Assembly (NCBI RefSeq): GCF_000150275.1
Contig: NW_002060943.1
Span: 310,545-374,544, forward strand
DNA from: Trichoplax adhaerens
Lineage: Eukaryota > Placozoa > Uniplacotomia > Trichoplacea > Trichoplacidae
Length of the DNA: 64,000 bases
Direction of reading: 5' to 3'
Position 1 is the stretch's first letter. Each line of letters begins with the position of its first letter. Positions 39,080-50,804 of this stretch are shown here, piece after piece. The notes below the pieces were generated by a model. That model was not told where the DNA came from. It saw only the letters and a list, made by a program, of their open reading frames with translations, and made no database searches. A program made the translations under genes and the position numbers.

Positions 39080-42000
39080 TTAGTGGCAAATCTTGTTAAT
39101 TGCTGACAGAATCCTATGATTGAGTAAAATGAACAATAGAAAAAAAATGAATGCAAATATGGAAAACACTTTTCTTCGCTGCACTGTACCGTACTAGACA
39201 TACCTTATATTCATACGTGATTTAACTTATTTGTTACAATAGTAATTAATTATAGTTTAGTAAAAATTCAAAAGTCAAACTTACATTGATTCGGTCATTC
39301 GCTCCGTTTCACACAGGTTAACCAGAACATAAACCATACGCATGGCATAGTCATTCTATCAAATATAATAGTCTATTAGCTACTAGACCTTGTAACAACT
39401 CTACTTTATTAAAATCTTCTACATTACCTTGCCAAGGTTATAACATTTCTCTGAGAACGATTTAGTCATAACATGTAAACAATCAAAATTCTTAATATCA
39501 TGCTTTTGGTGATGCATAATATGATGAGCAAGTTCAAAATTGTTTTCAACAGCTTCTATGAGAATGGATCGTATCGTCTTATCAATTTTTTCGCGATGCT
39601 GCAAGGTTTAGTAGAGGTGTGAAAGGATAAAATATTTAAAGATTGATATCTATTAGTAATCATGACATATAGGAAAGATTAAATTTACAATTTACAGATT
39701 CATACGATCTCCAATTTACGACATTCGTGTTTTACCTCAATTAGCTTCTCTAACTGTCCTATATAGTGTTGTCGCTCAGTCTTTGATGTGGCATCAGTAA
39801 TACGGTTACTTAAAATAACTACTGGTACATCTGGAGCTGCGACAGTGTCCATCGGAGGTAACGGATAAGGATCGAATAGTTTTGATGGAGTATTGGATTT
39901 TGGATCGCCTTGAAAATTATCTAGATCTTCCTCGTCGAATGACTAGCCAAACACAAGATTGTGGTTAAAGGATATAACTTATTTATAAATCAATTTTTTC
40001 TTCCTATCCAATAATTCTACAAGGAAATTACCATATCACCATATTTGCAGACTTTACTAGTATTGGTCTTTCTTCGAACGGTATCAAACTGTTGAATTAA
40101 GGTTTCTGTTTGCATGTCAGCCTAGAATTTCGTTTTATTATTTATTGCAATGAACAAAAGCTGTAGCGTAAAAGGAAGCCACAGGAAAATGTGGATTTAA
40201 AGTTATCAATTATTATTAATTAATCGTATCACTTTATACCTGATCGGAATTTTGCATCCAATTTATGCTGTATACATCACCAAGATATGTGCCCCTTTTC
40301 CTATCATAATAGCAGGCGTACGAGGAATGAGTCGGATCGGAAGCAGTAGTAACATAAACTGTCGAAGAAAATGAATCAGATCTTAAATATTGCACACGTG
40401 TGACTATATTTCATGGATTAAGGTTTTACAATTGTATTAATACCATTTTTGTTATCGGCTAAGACATTATGAAACATTGATCCTGCCTCACAAGCTTCAA
40501 CGTAAATAACCAACTAGAATCATAGAGAAATGTTCAAGTTGTAGATTTATCTTATCTGATTCATTATATAATCAGTATAGAAAGCGGATTTGAACCTGTT
40601 TGAACATTTTCTTCATGTACATTTGGTTGATGGTCTGGTTAAGCATCTTAGCGGTTAACTGATTAAGGAAAGGATAACATAAAGAAATAGTTATGATAAG
40701 GATAAAGATATTTTGTCTGCTGTGTATAGAATGATTAATCAAAATAGAATGTGATATTACTTACAATGTCCTCAGGAAAGGCCACAAGACCTTGCGCACC
40801 ATGATCGACAAAATTGATGAAAACACGATCATTTGGCCCACTATTTGAGAAAAAGATTGCATGCTTTTAAATGGCCTTAGCACGATTTCTATTACAGTAA
40901 TTAACAATTTCAATAAAATTGTTTGCTGTTTCCGTTACGAGATATAATATCAGACCTCTTCAGTACTTTTCCACTGCCACCGGTGACTTTGTCTGCATTA
41001 CCCAGTAAAACGTTGATGAAATTTGTTGGATTGACATGCTATTATGTAAACAAAAACAAATAATTGAAGTTATTTCTAATCAAAAGGACTATAAATTTTA
41101 AACTTCGATGTCCATGAGAGTGATTTCAACGGAAATGATGTAGTAAGACGATCAACTTACATTTTTGGTGTAATCTTTTAGAACGTTGGCGTATACGTTA
41201 GGACCATAAGGCTAATAAAGGAGAAAAAAGGAATAATATGAGTAACATTTTGCAGATGCTGTACTAGTTGATAAAATATGAAAAGACAGAGACACTGCCG
41301 ATTCCTCATAAGAGCAGTTCATTTTAAAAGCATACGTGTCCTTTTAAGATTGCCAAATATCTTGACAGTAAATTTGCCCTTATATATACCCATGTGCTGA
41401 CAAGAGCAAAAAAGTGCTCCAAGATTACTGTGTAGTAATCATTAAGATCGATAAAATTAGACTTACCCTATTGATAATCTTTCCAGGGGTTGGGTTGCTA
41501 GTTTAGTCAACAAAACAGATGAAAACAAAATGTTCGAAATGTCAGTGTTTCATCCATAACTAGCATTAGGAGAGCTGTGATTGCGACTTACTTTTCGTTT
41601 TCGGCAATGTCATCGTACATCATGACCACAATACGCTCATCAGGGAATCCATTTTTATGAAGGATCTGATAAGCATGGCATATATCGGCCTAAAATAAAA
41701 AATCAGTAAGATTTGAATGAGATTGAAAGAAATGAAGGCCAATGTTGTACAAGATTGGAAAATAGGCATTGATATTCTTGAGTATAACCTGGCTATTATA
41801 CGGTATTTCATACGTGTATAGCAAAGTCTTTTCATGATTGCGCTATTCATTTTAGTCTTATCCTTTTGAATAGGATATTCAACTCAAATTGGAATGCTCC
41901 ATTCTGTCATAGCGTGTAACACCATGTCGAGAAAATGAATACTATTGCCTTGTTTACATACTACAAAACGACCGATGATCTTCATTTTCTCTACTATCTA

Positions 42001-43238
42001 TCCATCTCCCATACAATAAATGGAAGAAAAGTGGCAATCGATCTAGTAAAGTATTAAGCGATCGCCATTTACAGTAATAGAACGTAGAAGTAGTGTACTC
42101 TTTCCAGTGTAGGCAAATTGATTATCGTCAGTTCCATCCTAATATGAGCCAAGGTTGCAAAAAAGGTGAGCAGTAGTCGCACGATGGAGATGCTTTACTG
42201 TTACGCATTCATTCCTCTCCTTTCCTACTTAATACTGTATGTAAAGGATATTCAACTCAAATTGGAATGCTCCATTTCTGTCATAGCGTGTAACACCATG
42301 TCGAGAAAATGAATACTATTGCCTTGTTTACATACTACAAAACGACCGATGATCTTCATTTTCTCTACTATCTATCCATCTCCCATACAATAAATGGAAG
42401 AAAAGTGGCAATCGATCTAGTAAAGTATTAAGCGATCGCCATTTACAGTAATAGAACGTAGAAATAGTGTACTCTTTCCAGTGTAGGCAAATTGATTATC
42501 GTCAGTTCCATCCTAATATCAGCCAAGGTTGAAAAAAGGTGAGCAGTAGTCGCACGATGGAGATGCTTTACGCATTCATTCCTTTCCTTTCCTACTGAAT
42601 ACTGTATGTAAAGCATTACCATCAAGATGCATGACGTAATAGTCTTACCGGACAATAACATCCGAAAAGTACACACAGGATCCAAGTGGAATAAGTTCGC
42701 GATTTAGAATCAAAATTCGATTGGGAAGTACATGGATCCCTCAGTAGTATCACACAGTATCACTGTGTAACATTTCTATATCGTGAAATTGTCAATGGGA
42801 ATATGTGTAAACGAATTATTTTATTTTTCTGGCCTTCCTTGCAGAGAGATGGTCAAGTGGTATACAGAGTACAGTATAGCGTGTTTCATTTCCTTTTCGA
42901 CGCTTGAACTGGGGGAAAAATATATAACTAAAAACTAACGTGTCAATACAATAGTTTATAACGACATGTAATCTTGAAGTTAACTGTATGTATAGAAGTA
43001 GTTGTATGGATAGCAATCACTTTGATTGATACATTTAATTTAAAATATTGGATGCTAAAATAACATTGCTGTCCTACGATGGAAAACTTACTTGATGTCT
43101 GTAATTGTCCCAACCATTGGAGCCAGCTACGAGGACTGCCCAATTTTTGCCGTCATCTTCACGAGAATGCAACGATGGTAGAGCTAGCAAGAGCCCCGTT
43201 AAACAGGTCATAACAACGATGACTGTTAATTTCCACAT
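39080..43238 (-). CDS. LGMN: legumain, lysosomal asparaginyl endopeptidase, 436 aa
   Basis: A family C13 cysteine protease that cleaves after Asn in lysosomes. Exons on the minus strand: 43092-43238, 41592-41689, 41467-41497, 41161-41211, 40956-41038, 40765-40840, 40596-40658, 40444-40513, 40240-40358, 40032-40121, 39736-39942, 39428-39598, 39285-39355, 39080-39113. The total is 437 codons with the stop; human legumain is 433 aa. I start at MWKLTVIVV, which begins a signal peptide ending near residue 20; an in-frame Met ten codons upstream is less likely. [11 protein letters not shown] is followed by catalytic His150 (FVDHG) and Cys191 (EACEAGS). The YACYYD block and the C-terminal prodomain (VLVNLC) are present. 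The 34-bp last exon is the weakest call. Intron 1 (1.4 kb) holds a 373-bp tandem duplication. Confidence 0.95.
41872..42616. repeat. tandem duplication of about 373 bp in LGMN intron 1
   Basis: AGGATATTCAACTCAAATTGG begins at 41872 and again at 42245. The copies are nearly identical over about 370 bp, differing by a few substitutions and small indels, so the event is recent. The duplicated unit includes AGCGATCGCCATTTACAGTA and no coding sequence. Confidence 0.92.
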
Positions 43239-43544
43239 TTTACTCTTGTATGCAAGGGATTCTCTCAATAATTGTGAAATAAGTTGGAGCTATATCTGCA
43301 ACAGCCAGAAGATTAATATTTGACAGTAGTGGAGAAGAAGGTTAACGCGCAACTACTGTAAATCGACGTGGATTGACTGACAGACTGACGAGTCCGTCGT
43401 ACACTACAATGGCTATTGTTTACATTATTGGACAAGCAGAGACAAGTACTATCCTACTGTACTATGGCGACTGGTGATAGTTTTCAGTATGTATATAGTT
43501 ACAGTATCAGAGCAGGTCAGAGTCACGTGACATACAGTAGCATC

Positions 43545-43648
43545 ACGCAGGACAGTACTGTACACTGTATACTACTTTATCCTTCTGTACAGTGTACAGT
43601 GTACAGTGGACTATGCAGTACTGTACACTGTGCACTGTACAGTTTGTC
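43545..43648. promoter_or_regulatory. ACTGTACAGT palindrome cluster upstream of LGMN
   Basis: Runs such as GACAGTACTGTACACTGT and TGTACAGTGTACAGTGTACA start about 307 bp upstream of the legumain start codon and continue into the left end of the fold-back element. A regulatory role is unproven. Confidence 0.35.
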
Positions 43649-44230
43649 CCAGTCCATTTTCCCCATAAACTTCGAAAGTAAAAAATTGAAATTTCTGTCG
43701 ATTTTCAATAAAATACAAGTCAATCGATAGATTGTATAACGTAGTTCTGCATATAGTTAATTTCTGTCGATTTTCAACAAGATACAAGTCAATCGATAGA
43801 TTGTATAACGTAGTTCTGCACATAGTTAATTAGACTGTATAACGTAGTTCGGTATATAGTTAATTTCTGTCGATTTTCAATAAAATACAAGTCAATCGAT
43901 AGACTGTATAACGTAGTTCTGCATATAGTTAATTTCTGCCGATTTTCAATAAAATACAAGTCAATCGATAGACTGTATAACGTAGTTCTGCATATAGTTA
44001 ATTTCTGTCGATTTTCAATAAAATACAAGTCAATCGATAGATTGTATAACGTAGTTCTGTATATAGTTAATATGTTATACTATAGCAGTTATTGTACCCA
44101 GATAAATCGATCAATTGATATTGAGTCAATCGATAGATTGACATGTATTTTATTGAAAATGGACAAAAATTTCAATTTTTTGTCGATAAAATTTTTCGGG
44201 AAAAAGTTCTGGGACAATTTGTACAGTACT
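43634..44230. mobile_element. fold-back element with about 100-bp inverted ends
   Basis: The left end from 43634 (ACTGTACAGTTTGTCCCAG) matches the reverse complement of the right end (ACTGTACAAATTGTCCCAG). The match continues imperfectly for about 100 bp and includes AAAAAATTGAAATTT and TTTTCAATAAAATACA. The inside consists of five copies of a 69-bp repeat (ATTTCTGTCGATTTTCAATA starting at 43691, 43760, 43863, 43932, 44001, one carrying a 34-bp extra piece). There is no coding capacity, so it is non-autonomous. I cannot fix a target-site duplication. A piece of the interior recurs at about 49030-49100. Confidence 0.75.
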
Positions 44231-45796
44231 TAACCCTCCTGTATACTACAGTATGATCCTTTTCCAAACCGATAAATCAGTACACATTAATGTATACTGA
44301 ACGCCGGCATTTTGGTACGAAATCCGGTCAATTTTTGATACAGTATGTGGAATTGGTGTATATGTCATATATTGGTTCATAGTAAAGCGTTGAACTTCAT
44401 ATTAAAGAATTAGATACCAAAAAGATCACGCTGTACAGTTGAAGTTATTGTAAAACTAACTACTAACTCTATTCTCTCTTTCTTGTATTGAAAAATGCCG
44501 GCTTATGCTCGCCATACTTTGCATATTTTATACGCGTAGGGAACATATGAAGGGACAGTAGAGGACATGGTGAAAAATAATTCTGTTCAATGGATTCCAG
44601 AAAAGCATGTTGGATTCATACTTTTACTCTTGTAACTACTCTAAATCAAACGTAAAATACATGCGTATAATCTTAAACCCTACCAACTACTGTTGGTATC
44701 TTTAGTCTGGCAACAATTCTCAACGAAGCAAAGTCACGTCTTATTTGCATTTGGTACATACTTTATTTAAGTCATAGTTAACTAGGATTGCGGACAACGT
44801 GCTAATATTACAGAAAGATAATACATATGTACATTACTATTTAATTTGCGACAACTACTGCAGAATGGACGAATTTACTGTAACACACTAAAATCCTACT
44901 TTTAGTTATACAAATACTGTACATAGATACAGCACGCGTGCATTTATACAATTATTTTTCCCATTCACTTGATTGACGATTCAATAAGGAAAAGATCTTA
45001 TAGACTAGTATGGTACTTTGAAATAACACACATATTTTTCTTTTTTGTTTGCTTGGAGCATTAATCAGCATGTGGCAGGCTAAAAGAGTAGTTCAATGGC
45101 GCAAGTCCTGTACAGTCCATTATTACTTTATCTTGTGATTACTTCTACCAGTATGTGATGTATTGTTATGTGTTTCAAAGAAACTTTATGATAATTGAAC
45201 TATAAAAAATTAAAGAAGCCAATTTTTGGCCAATTTCCTTAATTATCAGTGATATACTAATTACGAAGAACGCATTTTATTAAACAATTGCATGACAGGA
45301 TCCAAACGCCTCAAGGGGCATTAATTCACTGGAGTAAGCAAATGAGATAACTTTAGGTAATTAGGTAAAAGTATTGATGAGTCTATCGGTAGTGGTTATG
45401 TATAATATAACACTATAGTTTGTAGTTATAGTATTTATAAATTTCCTTACAGAGCTTTTACGAGCGAAGAGTTATAACTACAATCATAGCTATGAAAATT
45501 CTTATGTGTTAATGAGAACAGAGGCGAAAATTAAATCATCATGCCACAAGTTTCAGGACGGTTCCTATGGTAACATAATTAAAAGCAATATATTATAATG
45601 CATCCAAGATTTAGATGAAAACAAGTTAAAAGCTATACTTTCATGAAGGATAGAAATACATACGCAATTATCAAATATTGCCCAGCAGAGTATCGACTAC
45701 ATTAACTTTGGTCAGAGTCGGTAAACCCGGATACTACGCCTGTATTTCAGAAAAAATTATGCTCAAGAATTCCAACGATCACGTAAGCCCAAGTTA
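44231..45796. other. intergenic, 5' flank of the fusion gene
   Basis: AT-rich, no gene recognised. The 5' UTR and promoter of the fusion gene at 45797 must lie here, but I see no clear TATA box or upstream coding exon. Confidence 0.45.
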
Positions 45797-48787
45797 ATGG
45801 CGGACAGACGTCAATTACAAATAATCTTAGGTAATAAAAATGATGGACAGTACCAAAGCAAACTTCGTGCTAGAGTTTTATTGGAAATGTGGGATAAAAA
45901 TCCTGAATTAAGACCAGAGGGCCACGTCTATACTCATGGTTTTTATCCTCCCCAATTAATAGCGGATCCTGACCCAGATCAGTTACCTGAAAAATGTAAG
46001 GTGCTATTTTTATTTACAAAAAATATCTCCAATAGTTATTCACCTCGTTTCCGGAATGAAATACTTCAACTGCCTGATATTTCTGATGAAATTGATGATT
46101 TGCCTATCAATACGGTCACTATCTTACTTGGAGCAATCACTTTGATTTCATTAATTTATTGGAATTATTATGGCCACATCAATGCATTCCGTAGCCCTAA
46201 ATTGCCTATTAGTCTGCATAACGCTTGGATAGAATGCTGTAGGAAATTGCATCGAATTCCTTCCTATACAATTGACACTCTAACTATAGATAATATTCTT
46301 TTAATAAGATCTGTTGAAGAGTTTTCTCGTAAAAACATAAGGCAAAGATTTTCATTTTTTAATGCGGATGAATTCGGCTCTAGTTCCGAAACTACTTTTT
46401 TGGGATATTCATTCGCTGCTCTCAGATATGCATGCCATGGCATTGTAGACATAGCGTTAAATCTTCAGCTGGCTATGCACAACCATGATAAAGAGGGGAT
46501 TATAGCAAATCTTAACCAATTAATTGTAATGGCTGATCAAGCGTCTAATGCGCTGTCAGAAGTCAAGCTTAATCCCTATGCCGAAATAGCTATAATCCCT
46601 TCACATTGGAGCATTCTAGGCCAAGTTGGACCTATTCCACCAGAGCAGCTATTAAGTCCTAAGAGTAAGAAAACAGTCGAAGTATTAACTGAAGAGAATT
46701 TAAATTGGAATACTGCTACAGATGAAAGCTTAAATAACTTAGCGAATGAGAATAAGTTATACGGGACTACTGCTAGTGGATTATTTGATCCCATTTTTGC
46801 CACTTTTGATATAATTATTGATCGATCACATACATCGGAACTTGGGAAAATGTTTATTAGTACACAGCGACTATTGCCTAAAGCCTATCTACAATTCTTA
46901 GAGGCGTTTAGATCAGATTTTAAGAAAACAGGTAGCCTTAGACAATACTTAGAAACTTTTGGTGATTCAGAATTAGCAAAGACTTTTAATTTACTCGAGC
47001 GCTCCTACCATAGATTTTTGAATATGCATCGTAGCAAAGCCCTAGGACTTCTATCTTTTGCAACCCAAATGGATAGAAATATGACTGTAGCTAATAGAGA
47101 GACAAAGTCTGAAAACGCTTACAAGGAAATTAGCGCTGATTTAGATGCAGGAATTAACGATCGTCAATTTATAAGCCGATTGTATCCTGCAACTATTCAA
47201 TCTACTCCTGCAAATCTTAATCAACGTAAAAATCTACAATATGTAATGTTATTTATTGGTAGTAAAACCTTTTCATATCGAGAGGGTGACAAAATCGGTG
47301 TACTAATACCAAATACTGCTACAAATTATCGCAGTATATCTCAAAATTTTACATTAAACATACATACTAAAGATCCAGTTGAAAGCCAATGGATACTATT
47401 TTTGCGTCAGTATTTTGGAATAGTGGATGGTAAGCTATCAAAAGAAATATTCATCAAATATGCTGATTTTTCGAATAGCAATATTAAAAGCTCTCCATCA
47501 GAAATTCCTCCTAAAGTACCTCGTGTATATAGCATAGCCTCATTCGATAATGACAACATTAAAATACTTGTTGAACGCATAGATAATGGGGAAGTATCAC
47601 CAATACTTGCACCTCAAAATAATTTATTTAATAAAGATCAAATTGTTAATATTTTTCCTGTTAGTTCTTCATTCCAACTTCCACAAGATACTTCAAAACC
47701 AATTGTCATGATTGGTATAGGTTCAGGGGTTGCTCCATATCAATCATTTATTGATCGTAATAAGAAAATGGATGAAGGTCGCAATATGTTTCTATATTTT
47801 GGTTGCAGGACTAAAGAGGGTGCTCCTGATAAGATCGATTACACAAAACTCTGTCTCTCTGCAGATAATAGGCAAAACTTGAAAGAATCGGAATACATCT
47901 ACAATGGTCGAATTACTAGTTACTTATCATCAACAGAAGGGCAAAATAAATTGCGTGAATTATGTTCTCAAGGTGCATTTATTTACATTTGTGGTCCAAC
48001 AACTTTGTATAGAGATATGATTACAGTATTGAAATCGGCTATAGGTATAAAACAACTATTGACAATGTTGACTGATCGTATTAGAATTGAAGTATATAGA
48101 CCAATATCAAATGATGGTAGACGGAAAATATCGGTATACGATGTTATCACTCATAATGGAGGATCGAATGGTTCGTGGATGGTTATTGATGACTGTGTCT
48201 ACGATGTCGGCCAATATATCGATCTTCATCCAGGGGGCAATGAAATAATAGAATCGGTATTAGGAACCGATGCAACGGCGTTATTTAATCTATTTCCGAC
48301 TTTACATGGAAAAATGGCACGATCAATCTTACAGTTATACTATATTGGTGATGTTGAGAAATTAGGTAACGATTTTGAAAGGTTAGCTTATGACGTGACA
48401 AGGAAGCAAAATTCTATTGCTGCATGGTATGGTGATAATCGTGAAAAGCAATATTTTTTCGTCATGAAAAATTTGGATGCTCATGTTGCGTGTCAACATT
48501 ATTTTAATGACGTGAAGAAATCCTTAGTTGGAGATGGTAGAGTTAATAAAGAATTACCCGCTTTACAGGTGATACATGAGTATAATGAATTAGTTCAAGA
48601 TGAAAAATTTGTATTTCCATATTTGAGAAATACTGCAGGCGATCTAGTGACGGAGGACGATGAATGGAAAATTATGCAAACGTTGTATGAATATAAATCG
48701 ATAGTGAAACAATTAGATATTTTCTATTTAGATAGACTAAAACGAGTGTTGGTGAAAGATCTTTGTTGCATTACAAGTGAAAACTAA
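45797..48787 (+). CDS. IDO-like heme dioxygenase / FAD reductase / cytochrome b5 fusion, 996 aa
   Basis: One intronless frame. Residues about 1-425 match the IDO fold from end to end: the LLGAITLISLIYW helix, TFLGYSFAALRYA, SGLFDPIFATFDIII with Asp338, LPKAYLQFLEAF, and LERSYH whose His405 fits the proximal heme ligand. Residues about 450-770 are a P450 reductase-like FAD/NAD(P)H module: GDKIGVLIPN (498-506), FAD motif RVYS (576-579), GIGSGVAP (640-647), FGCR (668-671), YICGP (730-734). The FMN flavodoxin domain is absent. Residues about 775-855 are cytochrome b5 with heme ligands His811 (HPGG) and His837. Residues 856-996 match nothing I know. I infer electron flow NAD(P)H to FAD to b5 to IDO heme in one chain. 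IDO residues that contact tryptophan appear changed, so the substrate is uncertain. The hydrophobic stretch 104-122 is an IDO helix rather than a membrane anchor. Its neighbours are intron-rich, so retroposition or transfer is possible. AATAAA follows at about 48950. Confidence 0.9.
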   Translation: MADRRQLQIILGNKNDGQYQSKLRARVLLEMWDKNPELRPEGHVYTHGFYPPQLIADPDPDQLPEKCKVLFLFTKNISNSYSPRFRNEILQLPDISDEIDDLPINTVTILLGAITLISLIYWNYYGHINAFRSPKLPISLHNAWIECCRKLHRIPSYTIDTLTIDNILLIRSVEEFSRKNIRQRFSFFNADEFGSSSETTFLGYSFAALRYACHGIVDIALNLQLAMHNHDKEGIIANLNQLIVMADQASNALSEVKLNPYAEIAIIPSHWSILGQVGPIPPEQLLSPKSKKTVEVLTEENLNWNTATDESLNNLANENKLYGTTASGLFDPIFATFDIIIDRSHTSELGKMFISTQRLLPKAYLQFLEAFRSDFKKTGSLRQYLETFGDSELAKTFNLLERSYHRFLNMHRSKALGLLSFATQMDRNMTVANRETKSENAYKEISADLDAGINDRQFISRLYPATIQSTPANLNQRKNLQYVMLFIGSKTFSYREGDKIGVLIPNTATNYRSISQNFTLNIHTKDPVESQWILFLRQYFGIVDGKLSKEIFIKYADFSNSNIKSSPSEIPPKVPRVYSIASFDNDNIKILVERIDNGEVSPILAPQNNLFNKDQIVNIFPVSSSFQLPQDTSKPIVMIGIGSGVAPYQSFIDRNKKMDEGRNMFLYFGCRTKEGAPDKIDYTKLCLSADNRQNLKESEYIYNGRITSYLSSTEGQNKLRELCSQGAFIYICGPTTLYRDMITVLKSAIGIKQLLTMLTDRIRIEVYRPISNDGRRKISVYDVITHNGGSNGSWMVIDDCVYDVGQYIDLHPGGNEIIESVLGTDATALFNLFPTLHGKMARSILQLYYIGDVEKLGNDFERLAYDVTRKQNSIAAWYGDNREKQYFFVMKNLDAHVACQHYFNDVKKSLVGDGRVNKELPALQVIHEYNELVQDEKFVFPYLRNTAGDLVTEDDEWKIMQTLYEYKSIVKQLDIFYLDRLKRVLVKDLCCITSEN

Positions 48788-50800
48788 AGGTTTAGGTATT
48801 ACTAATCTGTAAGCTACATTAGAAGTTTTGACCTTTCTAGAATATGATAACAAATGTATTTAAAAACAGGAAAAGCTGGCAATCTCTTTAACTTGAGGGA
48901 TTGTAATTGAAATATGCTTCTCCTGGTGATATATTGCTATATAAAACTCAAATAAAATTGTAGTAGTAACAAGTTTATAGTATTTCTTACGTACTGTAAA
49001 TATTAATATTAATTAACGCTATGTTACTAAATACAGTATAACGTAGTTCTGTATATAAGTAGTTAATATGTTGTACTATAGCACTTATTGTACCCATTCG
49101 TAGTATTTAGCTATTAGTGCTAGTTAATACTAACGGTAAGCCTGAATATGAGCCATAGCTTTATTACTGCGAATTAGTCTAGGAAATTATATACTCAACG
49201 GCTCGTTAAGAGAATAAAGCATACAAGCCGATCGAAGGAGTACAGTATACGGAATCGTGTTTAATTGTGGATAGACTACATATCTACTGTATGTAAAGAC
49301 CATTCCATTAATATTATGGGATAAAGTACGTAGTTTATCATTGATGTGATTTAAGGCCTGGTTTTTGCTGTGATCGTCACCATATACAGATAATGGTTAT
49401 AGCTATTGCATTATAGTATTACGTTGGCTATTAAGGGAATGCTATGAATTACAAGATGTCTATTTTACTGTCTTTTAACAGTACTGTATTAGTTCACTTA
49501 ATCGCTTAATTTATATGTTTAGGTATTTAACGCATGAATGTACTAAAAATAGCATTGTCCTAAAAGTATCTTTATTCAGTGGATTGTCAAAGAGAATAAA
49601 TCGTCAAGAAATTTTACGCAATGCATTTGCCGTATACTGTATATTGCCAGCCAGTTACCGCTTTTAGTTGATGTTTGTTTTTGTTAACTGTTATTACTAC
49701 TATTAATGTTGACTAGTTAAGAAATGCTACTATGGAATAAGATGGATTGCTAAGAAACAATTTACAGCTTCTTCTTACTGTGTTGCTGCTAAATACTGCA
49801 ATATACCGTTGCGCACAAATGGCACAACGCTATTGACTGCATTCATGGTGGCTCCAGTAGCACATTAAGCAATCACGTTTAATTGATGCTATTGTAGTAT
49901 GCTTAGCGATGCAAGTACAAGTGCATCGACAATTAAAATTGTAAATTAGAATGCTGTAGCTGCGTGTTTGCAGAGCTCAGCTGTGCATTCAATAAGTGTA
50001 CAAGACTTTACTGTGTTTCGGATTATTTTGAGATAACTAGTAAAACAGTAGGAAATCAGGTTAATGAATAAACGTTTCTTGTAGTCAATATCTTGAAAAA
50101 AAAAAGGAAGCAGAGGCTTGTAGTATTGCGATGATTTTCACAGAGATCTCTAAAAAAAGTAAACCTGGTAAAAGCAAGAAATTTTCTGATATCATTTGGG
50201 CAGTGTCCTGTCTCTAAGGGTCTCTAGTGTAGTAATGAGTGTAAACTTTACTGTAAAGTACAGTCCAGACTACAGATTTTGCGGTATCGTAAAAGATGTT
50301 AAATGAGCACATTATCGTAAACCGTCAGTAAAGCGACGGGAGTTTGCACTAGTATATATATGAAATATGGTATAACATTAAGAAAATATGTTCATCCATT
50401 TTGTGATCAGAATATCTATCTACTATATCTGAAAAGAATACAGTTTATATAACACTGGTTATGTGTATCGCCAGTCAGGCGACTTTTCTTTAGCAAATGT
50501 AGCCGTTATTATCCCAAAATGACTACTTAGTATGGATCTTCCGCGTCTGTTTTCTAAATCACTGGTACTAATTTAAATAGCTTCCATGATCTTGTATAAC
50601 TGTTTTTTAACCAGAATTTTGTAACAGATAATAAGATTCAATCTCTCAATCCTTAATTGAGAAAATATTGTCAATTCAAAATCGACCGACTGCATACTAA
50701 ATTTAGTTCTGCCATAACCAAGTGTTTGGCCCAATATTTTAACGAGATGAGTCTGGAAATGTCTGTCCGTCCGAGAGTGATAGTACCGTAGCATACAGTA
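48788..50800. other. intergenic with a stray fold-back fragment
   Basis: The 3' UTR of the fusion gene (AATAAA near 48950) is followed by AT-rich DNA. The stretch 49030-49100 (ACAGTATAACGTAGTTCTGTATATA...) repeats the interior of the fold-back element at 44040-44100. No gene is recognised. Confidence 0.5.
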
Positions 50801-50804
50801 CTCT

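Noticed and set aside
43416-44233. Several ORFs on both strands around the fold-back element
   Set aside because: All lie in the palindrome cluster or the 69-bp repeats and have low-complexity repeated peptides.
46150-46190. Hydrophobic stretch of the fusion protein (residues 104-122) as a membrane anchor
   Set aside because: It aligns with a buried helix near the start of the IDO core, so a transmembrane call is not needed.
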